64,000 nucleotides of DNA from Diplosphaera chodatii (lineage: Eukaryota > Chlorophyta > Trebouxiophyceae > Prasiolales > Stichococcaceae): assembly GCA_032358165.1 (NCBI GenBank), contig JAALGY010000043.1, forward strand, positions 1,488,001-1,552,000, in the 5' to 3' direction. Under the pieces are notes generated by a model, which saw nothing but the letters and a program-made list of their open reading frames with translations, did no database searches and was not told the DNA's origin. Positions 1 through 15,035 of this stretch are shown piece after piece. Within the stretch, counting starts at the first letter, position 1, and each line of letters begins with the position of its first letter. Position numbers and translations under genes: made by a program.

Positions 1-396
1 CAGGTATGCCGGCGTGAAGTTGTCCGACAGAGGGCCGAACACCTTCTTGCGGTCGGGGCCGTACCACGAGTTGAGCTTGTCCTGGTTGCCCCACCAGCCG
101 GCACGCTCGCGCACCGTCTTGCGGGCGCCGGACGCCACCTGCCGCGGCTTGGGCGCTTGCTTGGCGACCTTCTTCGCCTGCTGTGGCAGGCTCTTGGCCT
201 TCTGTGGCAGGCTCTTCGCCTTCTGCGGCACCTGGCGCACGGTCTGCTGCGCAGTCTTCGACACCTTCTTTGCGGCGCCCTTCGCCTCCTTGGCTCCGCG
301 CTTGAAGAGCGCAAACGTGGTGCTGCCGTTCTGCACCGGCTTGGCAGCCAGCTGCTTGCCGGCGAAGGCCTTCTTCTGCAGCATGGACGCCTGCAT
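1..396 (-). CDS. Light-harvesting chlorophyll a/b-binding protein, N-terminal exon (partial)
   Basis: The minus strand reads from an ATG at 396 to the window edge, giving 132 residues of the first exon. The end of the segment carries the motif WYGPDRKKVFGPLSDN followed by TPAYL. This matches the conserved start of mature LHCII-type antenna proteins, just before the first membrane helix. The three membrane helices lie outside the window. Residues 1 to about 100 are very rich in Lys, Ala, Gln and Pro and include two tandem KAKSLPQ units; this should be a plastid transit peptide plus an unusually long basic stromal extension. The product would bind chlorophyll in the thylakoid antenna. Which subfamily it belongs to (major LHCII or CP26-like) cannot be decided from this exon. 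Confidence 0.8.
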   Translation of the reverse strand, partial: MQASMLQKKAFAGKQLAAKPVQNGSTTFALFKRGAKEAKGAAKKVSKTAQQTVRQVPQKAKSLPQKAKSLPQQAKKVAKQAPKPRQVASGARKTVRERAGWWGNQDKLNSWYGPDRKKVFGPLSDNFTPAYL

Positions 397-2322
397 CTTG
401 GCGACGCCTGAGGATCAACTTGAAGGGTAGGTCAGAATTGCGAGTGCAGCAGCCGGGCACGCGCTCCGCCGGTCACTTCAGCTTTGGGATATCATCAGAT
501 TTCCAAATGAGATTCTCGGCATATCCGGCACTCTGTGGGGTCTGGGTCAGGCAGCAAGGAGCCCTGGACCCGTAGTTGGCAGTCTCAGCTGCGACCATCA
601 CCCCACCTGCAACAGGCACACACTGCATGCTGGATCGCTGCGTGGCGCCGTGCCTTGCACGCGGCATCAACGGGTGTACCACCCATTGCAAACGGTTCGC
701 AGCGGCGCAAATCAGGCAGTGCACTGGCCGTAGTGCTGCGTGCATCATCCAGCTGACCCGACCCTCGTTCTAGGAGCATGTCACAGGACTGCTGCTTCGA
801 TTTAAACCAGGCAACCGCGTCCCTTCAAGGATAGCTGTGGCTGCCGCCGCGCCGCGGCCATGCCGTGCATCCAGGCAGTGCAGAGCCCGGCTAACAGCTG
901 TGCGCGCCTAGCAGGGTATCCAGTGCGGCAGGTGCTCCTAATTATATGCAATACGCGCACGCACAGGCGACCTGCACTGCATTGTCGAACTGAGGTGATC
1001 CTGCAGCTAGTTCGAGAATCAAACACACTCGTCCTGCTACCCATGGTTGACGCGACTGGCATCAGAAAAACCTCATCACATCATCTCTACAGGTGCTGTC
1101 TCCGCAACGTCGGCACGCGGGGCCTGCGATGGGCGCAGACGGACAGTCACACATGTCCGTCCGCAGGTGCCGGCTGGGCATGCACACTCAGCAGCACCCG
1201 AGATCATGCTGCAGGCTCAACAGGGCTTACGATCTTGATTTGTGCTGTGCAGGCCACCTAGGTCATATGTAGAGCATGCAAGGCGTGCCACCATGCAACC
1301 GAGGGCACTGAAGGATGGCGAGCCCGAGGTGCACACAGCACCTGCACTCGGAAGCAGCATTCTGTAGAGAGGGTCAGAGGAATCTCAATATGCCACACAT
1401 GCGGACATGCTGTCTGATGCTGCCTGCAGGTGGACAGTGCTTTGTCAACCCCAGCGCTGACGTTCATTCTGCTCCTGGTCATCTGCGCCTTCCTGCTTGT
1501 GGCTCAACTTGCAGGTGCGAATGCTGTGCACTCTATTGTGTCATGTCCAGGTGCAGCAGCAGCTAGATGCTCGAGCCTAGCTGATGTCGATGACTGGTGG
1601 CTTGCAGGCGACACGTTCCGGAACAACTTCATGGACTGATCTGCATCACCAAGTGCGATGCTGCCGACATGTTTGGCAGCTGCAAGCTGACTCGAAGAGC
1701 AGGTGCGGAGCTTGCATGCTGCCTGACCTGCTCATGTGCGGCACTGCGAATGCACGTGTGTTCATACTGGGAGCGTTGCTTACAGAGAGGGTCATGGTGA
1801 CAGCTGAGTTAAACGGCCGCAGATAGGTGGGTCAGCATGGCAAATCAGTGTGGTGGAAGAGCGTGGTGTTGTGCAACCGGGGACAATGCTGTGAGGCGGG
1901 TCGAGTTTTTCATCCAGTCTATAGTCCAGACGAGATGTATGCCCAGTGCAACCTCAGGTAGAGTTCATAGACAGGGACATCCCCGTGCGCCTGTGGTTTG
2001 TGCACATGTCAAAAGTTGTTGTCAACTGTAAGCACAATCAAAGTCGGAGCACCTTGCAAACACCTTGCAGTCACTCAACCACACGTAGAACCGGAACCAA
2101 TAGCATTGGTGCTGCAAACAACATTCCCGGCAGGGGGTTCAGTGGCGTCTAACCTAGCTGATCCTGCGTCTACCAGACCGAAAACCATGCAGCAAGCAGA
2201 CTACTAACTGTGCATCTGACAACAGCAAGCAAACATGAGTATCATGTTTGGAATATGTCTCAGTATTGACGGGTTCATGAATCACGTTATGCTGGGGTGG
2301 GTTAAACATGTCTTCCATCTGG
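397..2322. other. Intergenic region, 1.9 kb, no supported gene
   Basis: This lies upstream of the LHC gene and downstream of the glycoprotein stop, so it should hold the LHC promoter and 5' UTR and the glycoprotein 3' UTR. Open frames here are short and show no family motif. One plus-strand stretch at about 1430-1515 encodes about 20 consecutive hydrophobic residues after a TGCAG acceptor-like site. It has no ATG or convincing partner exon. Confidence 0.6.
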
Positions 2323-5300
2323 CTAGGCATCAACCGCTGGTGGCACGGGCGGCGGCTCTGGTGCCATCACGAGCGCCACCGGTAGCAGCTCTGGCGTCTG
2401 CAAGAGATCTGTAGCACTGCTGAAACCGGCAGCGAAAGCCTCGTTAGGCTTCGCCACCATCCGCAGTGCTGTTGCCGAGAAGTCCTCCGGTGGCGGCTGC
2501 CCCGGAGCAGCCGCCGCCATCCGCAGCGCCTCTGCTGAGTGGTCAGGCGGCGGTTGCGGCGGCTCCTGCGGCGGGGGCTGGTCAGACAGACCAGGGGGCA
2601 GCTGCTCCACCTCAGCATCCGGTGGAGGTGGGCCCTGCTCTGCTGCAGGCGGCTGCTCATCCGGCGGAGGCGTTGACATTTCTTCTTCCCCCGGCGGCGA
2701 TGGCAGCTCACCGGGTGGAGGCGAGTCCGCCTGGTTTTCGCCTGACGAAGGCGGATCTGGGGGCTCCTCTACAATGAGTTCTGGCGCCCCACTTGCATCA
2801 GGGGGTGGCTGCGTCTGCTCATCCGAAGGTGGTGCTTGCAGCTCATCTGCGCCGGCAGGCGGCGGCGGCAGATCCTGCGCATCTGTTGCAGGAGGCTGCT
2901 GCTGCGTGGTTTCCACCGACGGCGGTGGCGGCTGCTGCTCCATATCATCTGTGGGCGGTGGACCTCCAAGCTCTGGCCCTGCAGGCGGCAGCTCATCGTC
3001 GCTGCCATCTGACACAGGCAGCAGCTGCTCAGGCGGCGGCGGTAGGCCACTGGCATCTGAAGGCGGGTTGCCCGGGCCCGGTACAGTCAATCGAGTCCCA
3101 TCTGGTGGTGGGTTTGGTGGCACATCTGGCGGTGGGCTTGGCGGCGGCTGAGGTGGTGGGGTTTGAGGCGGGGGACTGGGAGGTGGCTGTGGCGGTGGCG
3201 GCTGGGGCGGGGGGCTGGGAGGCGGCTGCGGCGGTGGCGGCTGGGGCGGGGGGCTGGGAGGCGGCTGCGGCGGCGGCGGCTGGGGTGGGGGGCTGGGAGG
3301 CGGCTGCGGCGGCGGCGGCGATGGCGGTTCAGGAGGATCTGGTGGTGGCGGAGGGGAGCGCGGAGGTCTGCAGTGCATTAGCCGACATTTAGCATGTCGT
3401 GCTGATGTTACGCAGGATGTTTGGATCGAATAGTCACACTGTGATGCGATGCATAGCGTTCAACTGCATGCACCCCCTGGTGATGCAGTCATGTCTGCAA
3501 GCATATGGCTCAGCTGCTAACATGGCCAGAGCAACAGACCTGGGCGGGGGCTTCGGTGGCGGAGGGTTGGGGGGGTTGGGCGGCGGTGGACGCGGCGGCG
3601 GTGGCGGCCTGGAACCAGACAAGTCAACTCTCAGCATGCAAGAGCTGTCGGTTCCCGTTTGAACGCCAAAGGAAGCAGACCCACACCTGTCTTCCAGGTG
3701 TGAGGCATGATGGTGAGCAAGCAGAGCTGGACTTCAGCACATTGCTGTATGCACTGATATGCAAGTGGCACCTGGGCGGCGGCGGCGGCCGGGGGGGTGG
3801 CTTCGGCGGTGGAGGGTTGGGAGGGTTCGGTGGTGGCCTTGGCGGAGGAGGATCTGGCGGAGGCGGCCTGCGTAGAGGGAACAATGTTCAGCACACAGTC
3901 GCCTCAATAAAAGCTTTATCATGGACTGCGCGCATCTGCAGTAGTTGAGAACCTGCACAAGCTAACCAGATAGGGAGCGTTTGCTTGCGGTCCACCTGGG
4001 TGGAGGCGGAGGCTTTGGTGGCGGCGGCGGTCTCGGGGGCGGCTTGGGCGGGGGCGGGTTTGGCGGGTTGGGTGGCGGCGGCCTGTTTGGGTACACGAGA
4101 TCATGTCAAGTGGGAGGAATGAGGCACATGCCTGCTGCAAAACACTGAGGTACAGTGGACGGATGTCTGCCTTGCAGAGTAGCACCAGCAGCCCAATGTG
4201 GGTTTGTCGTGTATTGTCACCTTGGTGGAGGGGGTGGCCGCGGGGGTGGTGGCGGCCGTGGTGGAGGAGGAGAGGGAGGTGACGGCGGCGGCGGCGGCGG
4301 GGGGGAGGGCGGGGGCGGCGGGATCGGCGGCGGCGGGGGGTCGGGGGGCGGGGCAGGTGGGGGCGGCGGCGATGGCGGCGGCTGTGGCGGAGGGGGCGGG
4401 GGCGGAGAGGGGGGCGGCCTGGGAGGGGGCGGGCTCCTCGGAGGCCTGTCGACGTGAATGCATGACATCAGTGACCTGGGCTGTACTTTGTGCTGCGTCC
4501 TCACATGCTCTGATGGCACAATGATTTCACAAGCCCGCCATTGCTGGCACATGTGGAGCTTTGAAATGTGGAAGAAGGTGCTTCCCTGCAGAGTGCAGGC
4601 AGATTGCACGGCAGGATGATCAGAACCCTACCTTGGCGGTGGCTTTGGCGGGGGCGGGTTTGGTGGGTTTGGCGGCGGGGGCGATGGGGGAGGTGGCGGC
4701 CTGCAGGGCGCACCACAGCAGATTGGCGACCCATCTCAATGCGGCATCTTGTCTGCCAATGGCAGCTTCAATTGCCACTCCTGCAGACTTGCATCTATCG
4801 GACAAACACGTCTGCAGCTGCAATGCACAACAGGCGAAGGAATGCTCTGGTATCATGCACACTCCGGCTCATGCCAGCAGAATACCTGGGTGGCGGTGGC
4901 GGACGCGGTGGCGGCGGAGGCCTGTGCAGGAGAAAGTCGTGCAGCATTGAAGCGGAGGAGGAGCAGCTGAAAGTTTGAGTTCTAGTGAGCCACAGTGGTC
5001 GCAGCAACAGCCTGCAATTTATTATCACGAAGCAACGCAAGCACCTTGGGGGTGGTTTGGGCGGTGGCGGGTTTGGAGGATTTGGTGGCGGTGGCCTGCG
5101 CACACATGATATACAGCGTCAAAGCATGGCGCCCTTGTGCTAGAATGAAATGTGTTGTCACGTCACAGTTGGCGCGTTCTCAAAGTTGAAGCCTACCAAA
5201 GGTCGAGCTTAACAGCAGCTACCTTGCACAGCTTAGACAACAGGCACAGGCACACCGAGGTGGCGGAGGCGGCTTTGGAGGCGGGGGTGGCTTTGGAGGC

Positions 5301-8300
5301 GGAGAGGGGGGCGGCGGGTTCGGCGGGTTTGGCGGTGGCCTGGGCGGAGGGGGTGAGGGTGGCGGGAGGGGCGGCGACGGAGGGCGGGGCGGAGGCCTGT
5401 CCAGCAGCATACCGAGCTCAACATCACGACCAGCCCCAACAGCCAAACGTAGGGTCCACCCGCAAGCATGGTCACGTGCTGCTGCAGCAATCTGGCCATC
5501 AATCTGCAGGTTGGCAATGCAAAGCAGCAGGGGAACGATATGCGCACCGGGGGGGAGGGGGCGGTGGCTGCGAATAGATGTCCACACAGATGTTATCAAA
5601 CATCAGTTGCGCCTGCCACGGCGCGCATGACAGCGGACGTCCATACGAGTCGCTCATCCACGCCATCTCGCCACCGAACACATTGAACGTCACCTTATCG
5701 ACCAGCGAGAAGTTGGCATTAGGGATGATCAGCGACGTGTAACCACTGGCGCCCAGCTGAAGCTGTTCTTGTGCGACCAGCTGGTTCCTCCAGTATCCAT
5801 ACATGTTGACTCTCAAAAAGCTGCGGCAGTATGGCTGAACATAGAATGAGTGCAAGTTGAAGCCTTTGCCATATTCCACCCCCATCTGTGCAAAGGGGCT
5901 GTTTGTGATGATGGCATTTGGCTGGCTGTACGCGCCAGAATCCTCTACAGACACGAAGTTCGTCCACGGCAGCCCTGCATAGCCAAACAAGTCGCCCAGC
6001 TGTGTCAGCTCGTCGAAGGTCATCAGCTGTGCGGGACACACAGCTTCCCGTGAGGGCGGCACATCCGTGTGTGTCGGCTGCTGATCGGGTGGCGCGACGT
6101 GGATGTTGATGTTGTCAATGACAACTGATTTCGTCTCGTCGGAGGGAATGCCTATGTAGGGCCCTGGCGTGCCGCCGCTGGAGGTCACCATGACCATTTG
6201 CACCGCACCAAACTCCGGCGGCAGCTGGATGAATGTTTGGAAACGGCACTTAAGAGTGTAGGTCGCTGTGGCCACGACGTCACCCTCCACCAGTCCCGTC
6301 AGGGTCATCTGCAGGTTATCATACCAGGCGGCCATTGCCCACAGCCACTTCACCGCCATGAGCTTCCCCTCAAAGTAGGCGGGCGGTGAGTACTGCGTGG
6401 TGGTGTAGATGACGCCTGGCGTCGGCGCCGTTGCTGCGTAGCGCGCAGCATTCCGCACGTAACCAGTCACATTTGGCGTGCCCCACACCCCCAGAAAGCT
6501 GTGGAATGAAAGGCCACCCCCACACTGCCGTGGGAACAGGCCAAGGCTGTTGGTGATGATGCCCCCCGTCTCGTCTGGGATGGTGAGGTAAGCTGGCAGG
6601 TCGGAAAAGGTGATCAGGCAGTCGCCGCTGCCAGGCTCCACTGCCATGCCAGGTGGTGGTGACGGTGGCGGCGACGCTGGGGGCAGCGGCGGTGACGGGG
6701 GCAGCGGCGGAGGGCTGGGCGGCCTGGGGGGCGGAGGCAAAGCCTTCACAGGTGGTGGCGGCGGGCGCAGCGGCGGAGGCGGCTTGCGCGGCGGCGGAAG
6801 CGGCGGCCTCGGCGGCAGCGCATCGACAGTGCCATTCTGGCTTGAGCCAGGCGGCGGGGGCGGGAGCCGGCTGATGTGGCCACGATCGGGCACAGGAGGC
6901 GGTGGAGACCGCCGCTTGGCCGTCGGCCGTCGTGTCGGCTTTCTGGTCGGCTTTCGCGTCGGCTTTCTGGTAGGCTTGCGAGTCGGCTTCCACGTCGGCT
7001 TCCGGGTGGGCTTTCGCGTCGGCCGCTTGGCTGTCGGCCGTGTGCCCGGCTTCCCAACTGCGGGCGTCGGCCGCTTGGCCGTCGGCCGTGTGCCCGGCTT
7101 CCCCACTGCGGGCGTTGGCCGCTTGGCCGTCGGGCGTGTGCCTGGCTTCCCAACTGCGGGCGTTGGCCGCTTGGCCGTCGGGCGCGGCGCCGGCTTCCGT
7201 GTCGGCTTGTGCGTCGGCCGCCGCTGCGTCGGCCGGCGGAGGGTGGGTGCGGGTGTTTTCGTGGGCCGCCGAAGCGTAGGCCTGGGAGCGGGCGTCTTCC
7301 CGATGTGCCGCGTGGGCTTTGGAGCCGGTCTGTGTGTGGGCCGCCGCGTCGGCTTGGGAGCTGGTTTGTGTGTGGGCCGCCGTGTCGGTTTGCGCGCTGG
7401 CTTTGCGGCAGGCTTCCGTGTGGGCTTTCCTGCTGGGCCGCGCGGCTTGCGCTTGTGGCAGCCATACACGCTGACATAGCAAGACTGGTACAGGGTGCCA
7501 TCCTTGCCCGCCTTGGCAATGGCAGCCGAGATCTCCTGCCGCACTTTCAGCGGCATCTTGTCCACAGGGCGGCCGCTGACATGGTACTTTCTTGCCACAC
7601 GGTTGATGATGGACTGTACCATGTCCCAGTTGACTGTTTGGCCGGGAGGCGCATTGTGACGGCTGACGGTGGGCTTTTCGTTGCGATTTGGGTTCCACCA
7701 GTCGTCGACGAGCGCCTTCTTCGTTGGCCTTTTTGTCGGCTGTTTCCGCTTGGCTGTGGGCGCCTTGCGCGCTGCCTGTACCACCGCCTTCAGCCGTACA
7801 GTGGGCCGCGGCTTGGGCACATTGAGGTGGCGAGCTGTGGGCTTGGGGATCTTCACAGCTGCGACGCTGGCCAGCCGGGCATTGTCCATGGCGACCACTG
7901 GCTTCGCTGCGGCTGCGCTGGGATGCGGGGCTGGAGCGGGTGGCGGGGCCGGGGCTGCAGCTGCAGCTGCCACCCTGGCGGCGTCGCCAGCGTCGACGCC
8001 CTGCACTGCCGGGCTGGCGGCGTCCTGATGGACTGCCTCCAGGTGGGCCTGGGGCAGGCCCCAGGACTGGACGCCGATGCCCGCCGACTCCAGCAGATCA
8101 AGGACGCCAGCGTCTGTGGCCGCTTCTGGCAGCGGCGGCGGCGGCAGCGGCGGCGGCGGCAGCGGCGGCGGCGACATCGGCGGCAGCGGCGGTGGCGGTG
8201 GCGGCACAGGACGGGTGGACAGTGCCGCAGCCTCTGGCTCAGGAGCCAGTGCTGCAACCTCTGGCTGCTGCTGCGCAGCCAGCACAGAGGTCAGCAGCAG

Positions 8301-9869
8301 AGCTGCCACCTCTGGGAGCTGGACAGACGGCGGCGGGCCATCTGATGTTGATGGCACGGGCGCAGGTGCCAGCTGAGAGGGGCTGTGGGGTGTTGGGATT
8401 TCTGCTGTGTCTGCCGTAGCATGTGCAGCAGCGCGTGCCACAGACAGCGATGTCAGTGCTACTGCTGTCTCAGCAGCATGCACGGCTGCGACTGGCTGGC
8501 CAGCCTGCTGCTCTTCAGGGTGCTGCAACTCGGTGTTGTGCTGCGCTTCTGGTGCGGCGGCTGCGCTGTCGACAGGGCCAGGGCTGGCAAGCGCCTTGGC
8601 AGTATCCACGTGCTGGTGGTGAACGAGATGCCAGTGGGTCACCGGCGGCTCTGTCGATGGTGCACTAGCAGCCTGCTGCTGCTGTGGGCTGGCTGGCAAC
8701 TCCATCTCATCCTGCGCTTCTGGGGCGGCGGCTGCGCTGTCGACAGGGCCAGGGCTGACAAGCGCCTTGGCAGTATCCACATGCTGGTGGTGATCTAGAT
8801 GCCAGTGGGTCACCGGCGGCTCTGTCACCGGCGCACTTGCAGCCTGCTGCCGCTGTGGGCTGGCTGGCAACTCCATCTCATCCTGCGCTTCTGGGGCAGC
8901 GGCGCGGCTGTCGACAGGGCCACGACCGGCAAGCGGTTTGGCAACATCCACATGCTGGCGGTGGTCGAGATGCCAGTGGGTCACCGGTGGCTCCATCAAC
9001 GACACAGCAGCAATGTGCTGCCGCTGTGTGCTGCCTGCCCTTCGCTGCCGTGCAGCTGCTGCTTGCATCCAGAAGGTGCCTCCTGACGCTTGCCGCTCTA
9101 GGCGGGGCCTGGCCGCCTGGTGGGGCTGCGTGGGCCGCAACCTAGCGGCCGCTGCTGCTGATGGCTGTCTGGGACGACGCGCCCCAGGCCGTCGCTGCCT
9201 GCTGCCGCTGGACGGCAATGTGGCTGGTGTGCCGACTGGGGCTGGGGCTTCCTGCTGCACACCTGCCTCACGAGCGGAAACCACACTCGATGAAGCATGC
9301 TCACCAACGGCGCCGCTGCCACTGCTGCTGGCCTGATGGCTGTGCAGCTCGCCGCGAGCTGCTGGAACAGCAGGCTGCTGCCCGCTGATCGGGTCCCAGT
9401 GCATCGCCAAGTCAGCGCCCTTCCACGATGCGCCACGGCCAGGCGCCTGCACGCCAGCGTCCTGAGCTGCTGCCCGTGCACGCGCTGCCGCCTCGGGGAA
9501 GTCGTGTGCTGGCGACGGCGGCGGCGGGGCACTGGGCGGCGGCTGCCCCACAAGCAGTGGCGGGGGAAAGTAATCAGCAGGGCTCAGCCTGGCGCCCTGC
9601 CAATGGTCCTTCGCCCGGTAGTAGTGCCTGTGCTGGTTGTGCAGCTGCTGCTCGTGGCCGTCGGGCGGCCAGGCCAGCGGCTGCTCATCTCCTGCTGCAC
9701 CGGCTTCCTGGTGCAGTCGCCGCTGCCACATGCACATGCCCTGATCATCCTGGCAGACGCTGTGTGAGGAGTTGGGGTACACCGGCACCGCCGTGGCGCC
9801 GGCAGCCGCAGCCATGGACAGCAACAGCATGCATCGCACAACGCTTTGCGTCGCCTGTCTGCCCCGCAT
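2323..9869 (-). CDS. Giant hydroxyproline-rich cell-wall-type glycoprotein with cassette exons
   Basis: Ten exons (9869-5548, 5396-5256, 5095-5045, 4921-4886, 4700-4632, 4445-4221, 4082-3996, 3867-3772, 3608-3540, 3367-2323) join in one frame to 2046 aa. Residues 1-30 are a signal peptide. A Pro/Ala-rich region follows, with three 57-residue His-rich repeats (about 293-455), a conserved-looking 60-residue segment (about 746-805), and a very basic Lys-Pro-Thr repeat tract (about 805-990). Next is a poly-Pro linker and two related beta-rich modules (about 1083-1255 and 1270-1435). Each module holds F-(S/D)-(D/E)-L, an ITNS motif, a segment ending in HSF, and a VxDNIxI or FDNICVDI-like end. The later exons encode PPP(S/N/K)PPP cassettes and an acidic Pro-rich tail. 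By analogy with pherophorin/extensin-type wall glycoproteins it is probably secreted, with Pro hydroxylated and O-glycosylated. Exact family membership is inferred. It is divergent with KARI. Confidence 0.75.
3540..5396 (-). repeat. Array of eight symmetric proline-cassette exons
   Basis: Eight exons encode 47, 17, 12, 23, 75, 29, 32 and 23 codons. Each starts with the third base of a split Arg codon (CG|G or AG|G) and ends with the first two bases of the next one. All are phase 2-2 and multiples of three, so any one can be skipped or duplicated without a frameshift. Six share the core PPNPPNPPPP(K/S)PPP. Introns between them are 123-186 nt. This describes part of the glycoprotein gene above. 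Confidence 0.85.
6900..7456 (-). repeat. Lys-Pro-Thr (PT-type) repeat tract
   Basis: In the glycoprotein reading frame, KPTRKPT and RPTAKRPT units repeat for about 180 residues, including three exact 14-residue copies containing PTPAVGKPGTR. The tract is strongly basic and almost free of other residue types. Such PT repeats occur in secreted or wall proteins as glycosylated or anion-binding stalks; the role here is inferred. Confidence 0.85.
8500..8995 (-). repeat. Three tandem 57-residue His-rich repeats
   Basis: Within the large exon of the glycoprotein gene, the motif EPPVTHWHL(D/V)H(H/R)QHVD recurs three times at a 171-nt period. Each copy is followed by a Pro-Ala-Glu-Gln linker containing GPVDS and APEAQ. 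The cluster HWHLDHHQH could bind metal; that is inference. The high DNA identity between copies suggests recent duplication. Confidence 0.85.
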
Positions 9870-14655
<4,786 letters not shown>

Positions 14656-15035
14656 GCTGTGCAGGAGTTGAGCCAAGTCTCCACCCATGCAGATTGTGCA
14701 GAGGCCCATGAACAGCAGTCCAGAGCTCAGCGTCTCCCATTGTGCCTACGCAACCTTCCTGCTGAACTCTGGCAACCAGCCATGCATTGCAGTATGTCGC
14801 TTGGGCTCTATGCTCTCTTCTGGCAGAATGTCAGCGAAACGATTTTGTTAGGCTAGCTTGTCGTGTGCACGGCATTGTCGCCACTGTTGAACGCATGGTT
14901 TACGGTCAGAACAATATGCACCCTTGACAGGAACAACCGGAAGATGCATAGCAAGAAACCGTTGCACTGCCCAGGAAACTGCAGCTCGATATGAAAAAGA
15001 TGAGCGCAAGCAGCTGCTCCTGTTCTACCCGCTGC
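14656..15035. other. Short convergent intergenic region
   Basis: This is the 3' side of both KARI and mS29. It should contain both 3' UTRs. No TGTAA-type polyadenylation signal was found in the expected orientation, and there is no coding sequence. Confidence 0.5.

Noticed and set aside
2466..3392. Long Gly/Ala- or Gly-rich plus-strand frames opposite the proline-rich exons
   Set aside because: They are the reverse complement of CCN-rich proline codons and have no ATG, splice or motif support.
6610..8345. Long plus-strand frames opposite the large glycoprotein exon
   Set aside because: Repetitive Gly/Arg/Val shadows of the KPT and PPP tracts on the coding minus strand.
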